A stretch of DNA of 64,000 nt from positions 57,850,066 to 57,914,065 of the forward strand of contig NC_134400.1 in the NCBI RefSeq assembly GCF_050003625.1. Reading direction: 5' to 3'. Shown piece by piece: positions 46,634 through 57,224 of the stretch. The position numbers were made by a program, and so were the translations under genes. Under the pieces are notes generated by a model. It did not search any database. It saw nothing but the letters and a program-made list of their open reading frames with translations, and had not been told where the DNA came from. The first letter of the stretch is position 1; every line of letters begins with the position of its first letter. The DNA comes from Haematobia irritans. Its lineage: Eukaryota > Arthropoda > Insecta > Diptera > Muscidae.

Positions 46634-47302
46634 CAGGGATCCGGAGCGGAGCGGAGCGTGGAGCGGAGCGGAGCAAGCCCTTTTTTTGCCGGAGCGGGAG
46701 CGGAGCGGGAGCGGCATTTCTAAAATCCGGAGCGGAGCGGGAGCGGAGCGGTTTCCAAATGAAAAACCGCTCCGCTCCGAATAAAATATTACTTGAATGA
46801 AATGTGTAACTTTGAAATTACACTGTGTAGGTAATTTCAAATTTAGCTAGTACTTAGCGTAGTGTGAGTAAACGTTTAAAATGTACGATATGTATTTTTG
46901 TACGTACGTACATTGGGGAAAACACAACGTGTTTTTTAGTAATTGTTTTCAAAAACGGCAAATGTCAAAATATATATCTAGTATGTGTTGTAAAAGTAAC
47001 AACAGTACTTTCGATCAATTTCATCCCGTATTACTACAAAGATGTTTGTAATGAACGTCAAATAAATGCAATTAAACGATCTTATTTATATTTAATTTTG
47101 TAGTTTTCTACACTGAAAAAAATATTGTCGTGAAGTCAAAGATTCCATGTCCTTAGAATAAGAATGCAAATTTTGCTTAACATGGAAGACGCATTTCTCT
47201 AAAAAAAAGTTTTTTTTTCTTGTCCAAAAGGCAATAAGCTTTTGAATGAAGTTGTAATGTCCTTATAATTAAGTGATTTTACTTAAAAATGTGTATCATA
47301 AC

Positions 47303-48689
47303 CAGCGTTGCCAATTTAGCTTTTTTCCCGCTAGATTTGGCTTTTTTTGAAGACGTTTAGCGGGAAAAAAATGCATTTAGCTTTTAGCTTTTTTTCTGGC
47401 TTTTTTTCATGACCCTTTTAGCTATTTTTGGCTTTTTTATTTTCGACATGTTTCTATTGAAATATGGATAAATCGGCGTTTTTATCTAAGCCTTGCTGCA
47501 AGTATAAGGGTTTCCACATATTTCAAAGCTCAGTTGAAACATTAATAATGAGTCCAGCCATTATGCGGGCATTTTTGTAGCAAATACACCTTGTTGTAAA
47601 GATTTTCATTATATACATAAAGGTTATCGTAAACTTTAAATCTACTATTACCATACAAATTTGTTAGAAAACTTTCAGTAAATTATTGGGAATATTATCA
47701 TTTGACTCATTTATCCTTTTTATGTTATTATAATATTCTAAAGTTATTACGATATTACTAAATTAAAATAGTAGATGTGAATAGCTTTGTGCACTGAAAA
47801 AATATAGTCGTCTCCTTAAAATACGAACGCGAATTTTGGTTATAATAGCATTTGTGAATTTCTTTTATATAAACTGTTTTCCTTGTCCAAAAGACCATAA
47901 AGTCGTTTTGTCCTTATAATTAAGTGATTCAACTTAAAAATGGGTATGTTTTCATGAAAGAAGGAAGAATAAATGAAATAGTCTTTAAATGTGAGGGGTT
48001 TTTGCATCTTAACCACCAACCAAAATAGCGTTCAAAAATAGAAGATGTTTTTCAACACTTTATTTTAAAAACGTATATATACAATAATTTCTACTTGAAG
48101 TCGAGTCTGAATTTGGAAATTTAAGTTGGCGTTAGCACGTTTTTAAAGCACTTTGATAGCTCATGAAGAAAAGGAAAATGTTTTTACTGGGAAATGTAAA
48201 CTATAGGTATTTTCTACAATTTAAATAAAAGTAATGTATTTCGAATTTTTCACAATTTCAAATCCAAACAAAAATTTTATTTAAAAAAATTACAAATCAT
48301 TTTTTTACCAAATCCAAAGCATGCTTAGATCATTTAATATTTTAAAATAACAAGTAAATAAAATAGAGGTGTTGGGAAGGTAGCTCCCACAAAACGAAGG
48401 ACTTCCAGTAAAAAATTTGTGATAGTAATCAAAATGTATCGAATACGCAAACAGAGCTAATATGCCTTAGATATTGTTACAGTCTCACAGAAGTGGAATT
48501 TAAATGAAAATAGTATGCATTGTAAGTGAAATAAAGCCTTTAAGTTTGTTAAATTTCAATCAAAAATGTGACTTTTGATACAAAAAAATTTACCTTTTTT
48601 TAGCTATTTTTTTAGCATTTTTTAGCTTTTTTTAGCTATTTTTTTGGGCAAATCTAGCGGTTTTTGGTGAAACAATTCTGGCAACGCTG
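47303..48689. mobile_element. Second hAT-type element (CAGCGTTGCCA ends), nested
   Basis: ATCATAAC is duplicated at 47295-47302 and 48690-48697, with 11-bp inverted ends CAGCGTTGCCA/TGGCAACGCTG. Subterminal DNA is full of TTTAGCTTTTTT-type repeats. It is 1387 bp with no transposase. A further partial MITE lies inside (47792 to about 48185). GGCAACGCTG at 36675-36684 in hAT-type copy 1 suggests a second, degraded end there. Confidence 0.88.
47792..48185 (-). repeat. CACTGAAAAAA MITE, copy e (truncated, third nesting level)
   Basis: It begins CACTGAAAAAATATAGTCGTC and continues with AAGTGATTCAACTTAAAAATG, ATGTTTTTCAACACTTTATTT and GTCGAGTCTGAATTTGG. These are minus-strand MITE markers. The far end is lost. 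Confidence 0.78.
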
Positions 48690-49913
48690 ATCATAACATG
48701 AAAGATAAAATTTTTGAGGTAAGGTCAACGTGACTTTAATAATTAAGAAAAAATTTTTTTTCAGTGTAAGGACATTCATATTTGCTTTACTATTGTACTA
48801 TATCCTAGCATTCTCTTATTTCTGATATTAGTTCTCGAAAATTTAATTAAAATTATGGATAGTTTCAATTTTGGTTGAAAAATGTGCGCATATACATTTA
48901 TTTTAATTGAAAAATAATGACTTGATTTGTATTATTGCATGTTATCTACTTTTTTTGAGAACGAACATTTCTTAAAAACGCTGTTCGAAAATGTATTTTT
49001 ACAATAAAGGGGAAAAAAGCGAAAGCGATCTGAGTAAGAACATTCGTAGGTATACCACGGACTGATTTCGATGGAGGTTGTTGCAAACATAAACATAAAC
49101 ATACACACACACATTACAAATATAACAAAACCTCTTCTCTATGTCTGTTGCAAAACAAAAAAAGTCGATCTAGCGCTTGGCTTCCGTCCGTCCATCCGTC
49201 CGTCTGTCCATGTATTTGTTGTTCACAGGATTTCGGTCGCAATTATTAACCGATTTGGATGAAATTTGGGACAGGGAGTTTTTTTGGGCACAAGGACGAA
49301 CGTTATTGAATTTGGAATACTTTAGATATAGCTCCCATATATATGTATTGCCCGATTTCGACAAATGGGGTCACGTTGCACTTTTTTTTACTAACCGATC
49401 GTCGTCAAATTTAGCACAAAATAATCTTCTGTATCACCCTTTAAGTCTGAAAATTTCATCGAAATCGGTTCAGATTTAGATATATAGGTCCCATATATAT
49501 GTATCGCCCGATTTTGTCAAATTAGGTCATAAACCTTTATTTATCAACCGATCTTACTCAAAGTTGGCGAAATGTAATCTTCTATAGCACTAACTATATG
49601 TGCAAAAAATTATCGAAATCGGTTCAGATTTAGCTATAGCTCCCATATATGTACCGCCCGATTTTTCTAAATAAAATAAAACTCAATTGAACAAATAATA
49701 CAATGTTTCTACTATAATTTTCTCGAAGAGGAGCGGAGCGGAGCGTGGAGCGGAGCGGAGCGATTTTTTTTTTCTCGGAGCGGAGCGAGGAGCGGAGCGG
49801 TTTTTTTTTCTCCGGAGCGGGAGCGGAGCGGAGCGAAAAAAATGGACCGCTCCGGATCCCTGATCCTATGTGACAGAAATTCTAAATCAATATTTCGATA
49901 GCCTACATATAAC

Positions 49914-51195
49914 AACACAGCAAAAAAATTTAGAAGTTGTTCCACAAACATTTTGTTTTCAGAGAAAAAATTGAACAAATTTGCAATTAATAAATTAATT
50001 GATACAATTAACTTTTTAATCAATCTCGAAAGACTAAATCAGTTAAAAAAGTGATGTTTTTTTTAATTTTTAAATAAATATTTATATAAAACAATCAATT
50101 TTGTAATCAAACTAAAAACAGTAATTGAAGATAGTTACGTTTTTAATTAAAAAAATTAATTGAGTATTACAATCAACATCAATTAAATTTTTAACTGAAT
50201 CAATTTAAAAATTAATTGAAATTTTCACATCAATAAATTTTTTTAATCAATTTTTTTATGCCCAATTAAAACTATGATTGATACTATCATTTTCGTGATT
50301 GAAGACATTTCAATTATCCCCCATCAAGTTTTTTTCCACTTCCGATGCAGTCCTTTTGGACAATTCCACAAATATTTCTTTTAAAGCGCATCCCGGGATC
50401 CTCTATCGATTTTTTTCACTTCCGATGTAATCCTTTTGGAAATTACATCTTAGAAAGTACGAAATTAGGGCGTTTTAAATGAACAATCATCCCCGCTGGG
50501 ATTCGATCCATTTGGCTTTTTCACTTCCATGGAAGTTCTTTTGAGATGGTTTTTCAAAGTACGACCATGTTTAATTTTTTGTTGATTTTTAATGGAAAAT
50601 ATATTTAATCAAAAATATATGAAGAAAATACAAAATAAAAACGATGTATAACATAAAAAATATTTAATTAAAAAATATTTAATTAAAAAAGACTTGAACC
50701 AGCGTCCTTTATTTATTTATTTTTGTTTCATAATAATAAAGAACATCTCAGGAAGTAGTTAGAATGTCATGTCGTGGTGTCATATTAGGTTCATATCACA
50801 AACATTTGAATAGACGTTTTGATACATCGTGTTCAATGGCGTTTGTGGCTTAATGTGCTAAGGCGATCTGTTATGGTGCCAACAGATCCAGGTTCAACCC
50901 CCGGTGGAAGCTAAGAAGTTTTTCAATTTGTAAAAATTAGATAATAAGAAAATAAAAGCGTAACAAAAAATACTGATAAAAATTTTACATTTAAATTGGA
51001 AAATAAATTTGTTTCTTAGTTTTTTAAATTTCTTCATCCAAATGAATTTCCAAAGCACAACTTCTAAAGTAATGCAAAGGATCCGACTTATGACAACCCC
51101 ATGTAAAATTCATTGGAGCTGATCCCAGTTTGCACTACTATCGGATCACAAATTGGGGATCCAAACTAATTGTTTAGTAGCTCTTTATTTGCTAG
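49914..51195 (+). repeat. Diverged CCCAGCAAAAAAA-related repeat with tRNA-like inserts
   Basis: It starts ACAGCAAAAAAATTTAGAAG and ends near ATGACAACCCCATGTAAAATT and TTTGCTAGG, both like decayed family ends. Inside are the AATTAATTGA-type element (49961-50325), repeated TTTTCACTTCCGATG segments (50335-50560), a B-box-like GGATCGAATCCC on the minus strand near 50500, and a tRNA-like unit at 50838-50912. Confidence 0.45.
50838..50912 (+). ncRNA. tRNA-like sequence, probably SINE-derived
   Basis: TGGCTTAATGTGC resembles an A-box and GGTTCAACCCCCG a B-box. Between them GATCTGTT pairs with AACAGATC around ATGGTGCC. TTTTT follows at about 50919. No clean acceptor stem can be drawn, so a working tRNA is unlikely. 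Confidence 0.45.
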
Positions 51196-52009
51196 GAAAT
51201 TAACGAATGCTTAAAGGTTATTTCATTTCGAATGTCTATCAGTGTTTCCTTCAATCTGCTAGAATATCCATGCTCTGGTATGTTTAATTATTATCTTCTT
51301 AGCATAAGAATAGCGATGTAATAATTAAAACCACTAATGAGTCTACAATTAAATTCAAAGAGAATGAATTTTTCAAAAGCACCTCAACCTCAAAACCGCT
51401 TAATTCCACAACATTGGTCGATATTTGTGCACCGAATTAAATTTTATTTAAATCTGGCCAATTGAAATGCCTTTATACTGCTATGGATAGGAGTGAAATT
51501 ATTATTTCTGTTGATGTAGTTAATGGTTTTGCAGATGGTATAAATTCGAATGATATTTTTCATCGTAAAGAAGACAAATTTCTCAGAAATTCATTTATCC
51601 AGAAAATGTGCATCATTGGTATGTTAGCAGATGTTTAAATAAAAAGACCAAAAATAAATTAAATACGTCTTTAATGCACAAATTGTTCAAATAGCAATAA
51701 ATAATTGCTAAGGCGATTATTTATGATGTTTAAATAAAAGAAGAATCGAAGAATCGTAACTTTATAAGAACTCACACTGGAAACATCGCTGAGATTTTCA
51801 CAGATTTTCACATAGATGTAGCATAAAGGGCAGTTTGTAGCAGTTGAACTTCTAACAGAAATTCCGAATAAATGAAAATGTATACAATATAACTTCTCTA
51901 ATCCGGACTATTTCGTAGTCTCGACAGCTCAATAATTCGGACACTTTTTTTAAATTTTCCTCTGTAATGCAGACAGTTAATTTTGTTTGCGTCGCAGTAA
52001 TTTTTCATT
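51196..52009. other. No gene or repeat recognised
   Basis: A+T-rich DNA. I see no coding frame of note and no similarity to the repeats listed here. Confidence 0.4.
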
Positions 52010-52836
52010 TTTATACCCTCCACCATAGGATGGGGGTATATTAACTTTGTCATTCCGTTTTTAACACATCGAAATATTGCTCTAAGACCCCATCGTGATT
52101 TCAACAGACGGACGGACGAACGGACATGCTCAGATCGACTCAGAATTTCACCACGACCCAGAATATATATACTTTATATTCTGGGTCGTGGTGAAATTCT
52201 GAGTCGATCTGAGCATGTCCGTTCGTCCGTCCGTCTGTTGAAATCACGCTAACTTCCGAACGAAACAAGCTATCGACTTGAAACTTGGCACAAGTAGTTG
52301 TTATTGATGTAGGTCGGATGGTATTGCAAATGGGCTATATCGGTTCACTTTTACGTATAGCCCCCATTAAACGGACTCCCAAATTTGGCTTGGGGATCCT
52401 CTAAGAGAAGCAAATTTCATCCGATCCGGCTGAAATTTGGTACAAGGTGTTAGTATATGGTCTCTAACAACCATGCAAAACTTGGTCCACATCGGTCCAT
52501 AATTATATATAGGCCCCATATAAACCTATCCCCCGATTTGGCTTGCGGAGCCTCTAAGAGAAACAAATTTCATCCGATCCGGCTGAAATTTGGTACATGG
52601 TGTTAGTATATGGTCTCTAATGACCATGCAAAAATTGGTCCACATCGGTCAATAATTATATATAGCCCCCATATAAACCGATCACCAGATTTGACCTCCG
52701 GAGCCTCTTGGAAGGCCAAAATTCATCTGATTCAGTTGAAATTTGGTACGTGGTGTTAATATATGGCCTCAAACACCAACAAAAACTTGGTCGAAATCGG
52801 TCCATAATTATATATAGCCCCCATATAAACCATATA
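52010..52836 (-). mobile_element. HER-1 copy G, truncated, with a perfect palindrome
   Basis: It starts with the tail TTATACCCTCCACCATAGG. After GACCCCA the sequence switches strand, runs through a 155-bp palindrome (52094-52248) and continues as the last unit and about three array units up to 52836. Minisatellite and head are missing. Confidence 0.85.
52094..52248. repeat. Perfect inverted repeat, 74-bp arms, 7-bp spacer
   Basis: The left arm from CGTGATTTCAACAGACGG to GACCCAGAATATA is matched base for base by the right arm. Even the private variant GACGAACGG is mirrored. The arms come from the HER-1 region around its CGGA tract. Confidence 0.95.
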
Positions 52837-53385
52837 TAATTACCTGAGACCCCGATTTTTTGTCCACCCAGTGTACCCCGATTTTTTGATATTTGGTCAG
52901 GAAGATCTAAACAAAGACCCGCTATTTCATTTTTCGACAGTCGGTCAGGGAGGAGCCTTTGCCAAGACTTTTTCTAAAGTACAGTGAAAAAACTAAACTT
53001 CTGGGATTAACTTGAAAATTACAAATGACGCTGGAAGTTAGAAATTAACATAATATTAATACCTGATTTTTTGATATTTAGTTAGGGAAGGGGAGCTCCC
53101 GCTTCCTCGACATTTTGAATATTGAAGAAAGTATCCCAGTTTTTTTTTTATTTAAAGGGAAGGTTGTTGGTGGTTTCTACATAAAAACCCTTAACCTTAT
53201 TTTAGATATTTGATCGGTGAAGTGAATGTTAAAAGGGGAATGGTGAAAAGTTAATAAATAGTTTGTTTTTATCGTTTTAATTTGTTTTGATCCTATCAAT
53301 ACGATATTTTTATTGTATTGTTTTTTATGTTAAAAAAAATAATACCACATTCAAAACTTTATTTCTTTAATTTTTCTCTTGCATA
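52837..53385. other. Unidentified DNA with a repeated GATTTTTTGATATTTGG motif
   Basis: CCCCGATTTTTTG occurs twice near 52850-52880, and GATTTTTTGATATTTRGT near 52870 and 53065. I see no coding signal. It may be an old element that I cannot name. Confidence 0.3.
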
Positions 53386-53889
53386 CACTGAAAAAACATG
53401 TCCGGTTTCAAAGATTTTGTACACTAATGATTTTAGTATTGATTCCGTGTCAAATTTGAATTTATTCCTTTTTTCCAGCTTTTTCTTCACGAGCTATCAA
53501 AGTGCTTTAAACACGTGCTAACGACAATTTAAATTTCCAAATTCAGACTCGACTTCAAGTAGAAATTATTCTATGTATCAAGTAAAACACGGTTTTAAAA
53601 TAAAGTGTTGAAAAACATCTATTGTTGAACGCTTTTTTTGTTGGTGGTTTAATAATTTTTCAGAAATTACCCTAGCTTAAAAAAAATGTTCTTTCATGAT
53701 ACCCATTTTTAAATGTAATCACTTAATTATGAGGCCAAAACGAATTCACTGACAAAAAGACTTTTTCGACTTTTGGACAAGGAAAACAGTTTATATAAAA
53801 GAAATTCACAAATGCTATTATATGTAAAATTCGCGTTCGTATTTTAAGGACATGAAATCTTTGGCTTCACGACAATATTTTTTTCAGTG
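53386..53889 (+). mobile_element. CACTGAAAAAA MITE, copy f
   Basis: TA-CACTGAAAAAACATGTCCGG at the left and ATTTTTTTCAGTG-TG at the right. About 504 bp, with internal deletions relative to copy a (the AAGCGGAGAA segment is missing). The right flank is TG, one change from TA. Confidence 0.83.
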
Positions 53890-53957
53890 TGCAAAGCAAT
53901 TCAAATCTACTATTTTAACGTAGTAATAACATAATAACTTGAGAATATTATTATAAA

Positions 53958-54434
53958 CCAGCAAAAAAAAATTTGGATGAATGTCCTCCCAAAGATGTTC
54001 TTTATTTTAACTGCACAGGAAGTTCATTTGAGTAAATTTTTTATAACTCGTTTTTTTCATATTTTTAATGGGAAATTTAAAATTTTAATACTTCAAATGG
54101 GTTAAAAACAGATTAAAACTTAATAAAATAGTGCAAATTATTTTAATTTTGCCGAAAAAATGCTAAATCCTTTCTAGAAAAATTGCGAATTTTTGAAAAT
54201 ATTTGTTGTCAAACGTTCTAGACAAGCGTTATAATGCATTAAAAATCATAAAAATTTTAAAATTTATTTATTCGTCAAAATATCGCAAATTCAGTGCAAC
54301 GGCTGTTGAAATGGTGTACATCCGTCCTGTGACAAGCTCATGTTAAAATCATCGCCTCTGATCCAATTTTGCACCACTTCGGATCCAAAAAGAACATTTT
54401 CACTACTTTTTTTGGCGACGCTTTTTTTGCTGGG
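53958..54434 (+). repeat. CCCAGCAAAAAAA repeat, copy 3
   Basis: CCAGCAAAAAAAAATTTGG at the left and GACGCTTTTTTTGCTGGG at the right. The shared body includes CAACGGCTGTTGAAATGG and TTTTGCACCACTTC. About 477 bp, non-coding. Confidence 0.8.
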
Positions 54435-55777
54435 AACATAAAAAGGACACCATAAACGAGTCAAATGCTAATATTCCTAATAATTTACTGACAGTTATCT
54501 TAGAAATTTGTATGGTAATAGTAGATTTAAAGTTTACGTCAACTTTTATGAATGTGAGGAAAAAGCTTTACAACAAGGTGTATACACTGTTAGAAAAATA
54601 TGTTTTTCATATGTTCCGATATAAACAAAATGTGTTTCGGGCACCATTTTAAACCACAATATATTTAAGTGCGAACATGTAATGTTCCTAAACTAACACT
54701 AAATGTTTGGGACATCTATGTTAATATGTTAGAATATATTATGTTTGGGGCATGAATGTTTCATAAAAATAATATGTGTGAATGTAAACATATATAAATT
54801 AACAAATTTCGAGTAAACATATATATGTTGTGATATTTTATTCAGAGAGCGACAAAAAGAGAGTATAGAGAAAGAAATAGAGATGGAAACCGGGAGGGTT
54901 GACGAAAGATATCAACATAACAGAGCGAGAGAATGAAAAAAGAACAATTTCTGTGAAACCGCTTGTATGTTGTTTCGGAAACTGTTTTATGATAAGGCTA
55001 AAAATTTTGATATGCTTAAGTCTAAATATTATTTAATTTGAATAAAGAGAATAGACATTCGGAACCAAGAGAATAGACATTTGAAAAACAAACTGCAATG
55101 TTTTCGCCTTGAGAGCAGCATTTTATGCATGTGTGAACATATGTTTTGTTTATCATTTTGGCATTATGGGCACAATTTTTCGTTAAAATAAATCAGGGGT
55201 CTTCATAAAAATAACGAAAGGGCACTATACTCTTTTTAGAGTTGGGACAGTAAAATTAAATGAGGAGGAAATAGTGAAAAATTACACAGTAAAATGTAAA
55301 AATACAAACTTTAGTTCCTCTTTATTAAAAAGTAGTCCACGAGGAGTTGACGGACACCATCAAATATAAAAGCGGGCATTAAGTTCGAGTTTTACAGCTA
55401 AAACAATTTAAAAAGTTTATTTTCTTTAAAATGAATTATTAAAGAAAAATAAAAGGAATTTTAGAGCGATGGTGTTAAATGCAAGTAAAAAACTGTTCAC
55501 TCCTAAATAAATTTATGTTTATATTATAAAATTATGTATGTATGTTTATACTCGACTCCACGTTCTTTTGTTAGTTTTTGAATTCCTTCCAAATTTTAAA
55601 GTTTTGTACAAAAACAGTTTTTTATTAAAAAATTGTTATTTTTGCAATAAAAAATAATATTTTATCAAAAAATCAGTCAATTTCGTTTATATCAAGCACT
55701 GTTACTGACTATATCTTTAATAACACACATTTCGAAGTTTCATTTAAAAAAAATTTAATATAGTATAAATATAAATG

Positions 55778-55811
<34 letters not shown>

Positions 55812-55819
55812 TTCGGTCG

Positions 55820-55885
55820 GAGCAGGGATTGAACCCACGACCCTTTGTATGCAAGGCAGACATGCTAACCACTGCTCCACGTGGC
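55820..55885 (-). ncRNA. tRNA-like unit, two-tRNA element copy 3 (minus half)
   Basis: Minus-strand A-box TGGAGCAGTGGTTAGC and B-box GGTTCAATCCC, with an anticodon-loop-like CTTGCAT. A T-run (plus-strand A-run at 55788-55808) follows on that strand and could terminate Pol III. It is the best preserved of the three minus halves. Confidence 0.7.
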
Positions 55886-56000
55886 AAACAAATGTATGTT
55901 TCTGTTAAATAATGTTATGTTTGCATGGGCTCGTGGGCGCTGCAAACTATGCTATATAAATGAAACTTATAACGATACTTATCTACTGGTGACTATAACA

Positions 56001-56072
56001 GCTACGTAGCCCAGTGGATAGTGTGTTGGCTTACAAACTGTATGGTCCTCGGTTCGATTCTCCGTGCAGGCG
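56001..56072 (+). ncRNA. tRNA-like unit, two-tRNA element copy 3 (plus half)
   Basis: A-box TAGCCCAGTGG and B-box GGTTCGATTCTCC are both near consensus, with an anticodon-loop-like CTTACAA. It points away from the minus-strand unit. Confidence 0.7.
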
Positions 56073-56106
56073 AAAGGTAAAATTTAAAAAATTTATAAAA
56101 GTGAAT

Positions 56107-56835
56107 AATTTCTTCAACATTATTTGTATTACAGAAAAAGGTGCCAATAACTAAAAAATTTCGTGGAAGTGAAAATTACGAGTATGTTAGGGAATGAGCA
56201 CAATCGTGTTTGGGAAAAATTCTTCCAAGCATATAATATTTTTGGTTCAAAATGCTTCCAAACATATAATATGTTCACATAAAACAAACATATTAATGTT
56301 TCGGCAGTATGCAATAATATATGTGCTTCATGCAAAATATGTTTGGAACATATGTTAAAGAAGCGATTTTTTTTGAGGGTGTATATATTTTTGGGTATTG
56401 CCCAAACATTTATATGTTTGATCTCTTCCAATATATAATATGTTTGAAAGCATATTGGTCTAAACAATATATGTTTGGGTAGTCTAAGTTCCAAACATTT
56501 TGTATTTTTGCATCCAAATTCAATAATGTTATTATGTGAACATATAATATGTTTGGAAGCATTTTGCACCCAAAAATATTATATGCTTAAAAAAAATCTC
56601 CCAAACAATATTGTGCTCAAAATTTTATTTATTTATTTATATATTTACAATCATAATGAATTATGAAAATAAACAGGTAATATAGCTGCTAACAACATAG
56701 GTTTTCGACCTGAATGCTCAAAATTTTGTTTCTGCCCAATTGTATATTCCCCCACATCTTTCTCACTTCCACGAGATTTTTTAGTTCTTAGCACCTTTTT
56801 CTGTAATACAAACATTGTAGAAGAAATTGAAAATA
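56107..56835. repeat. Large imperfect inverted repeat at the right end of copy 3
   Basis: Left-arm landmarks on the plus strand: AATTTCTTCAACATTATTTG at about 56106, AAAAATTTCGTGGAAGTG at about 56154 and ATGCTTCCAAACATATAATA at about 56251. They return inverted on the right at about 56535-56560, 56765-56790 and 56810-56830. The second arm is an extra inverted copy of the element's right part. Confidence 0.8.
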
Positions 56836-57224
56836 TGAAAAACAGTCTTTTTCATCCGTGTATATATAAAGGTTTGTCCCAAATACATAAATTTAAATAT
56901 CACTCGATTTGGATAGAATTTGATAGACTTTTACAAAATCTATAGACTCAAAATTTAAGTTGGCTAATGCACTAGGGTGGAACACAATGTTAGTAAAAAA
57001 CAAGTAAGGAAAGTCTAAAGTCGAGCGGGGCCGACTATATTATAGCCTGCACCACTTTGTAGATCTAAATTTTCGATACCATACAACATCCCTCAATTGT
57101 GTTGGGTGCTATATATAAAAGGTTTGTCCCAAATACATACATTTTAATATCTCTCGATCTGGACAGAATTCGATAGACTTCTACAAATTCTATAGACTCA
57201 AAATTTAAGTTGGCTAATGCACTA

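Larger units (their letters stand above)
47111..48766 (-). mobile_element. CACTGAAAAAA MITE, copy d, split by a second hAT-type element
   Basis: TA-CACTGAAAAAAATATTGTCG at the left and TTTTTTTTCAGTG-TA at the right. Removing the insert leaves about 260 bp, so about 400 bp of the MITE was also lost, next to its right end. Confidence 0.82.
46634..49862 (-). mobile_element. hAT-type element with GGAGC minisatellite ends, copy 2 (inverted relative to copy 1)
   Basis: ATCCTATG is duplicated at 46626-46633 and 49863-49870. The ends are CAGGGATCCGGAGCGG and, at the right, CCGCTCCGGATCCCTG. It carries the same internal MITE as copy 1 at the same place. It lacks about 620 bp found in copy 1 (copy 1 coordinates 36115-36735) and holds an extra 1387-bp hAT-type element. 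Its HER-3 segment lies at 49150-49710. Confidence 0.9.
54585..56381 (+). mobile_element. Two-tRNA composite element, copy 3 (reference copy, 1797 bp)
   Basis: TA duplication at 54583-54584 and 56382-56383. The left end CACTGTTAGAAAAATATG and the inverted right end CACCCTCAAAAAAAATCG are weakly alike. Order: ATATGTTTGG-rich left part, unique middle, poly(A) at 55788-55808, minus-strand tRNA-like unit, spacer with GGCTCGTGGGCGCTGC, plus-strand tRNA-like unit, then an ATATGTTTGG-rich right part. No protein is encoded, so movement would need help in trans. Confidence 0.8.
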
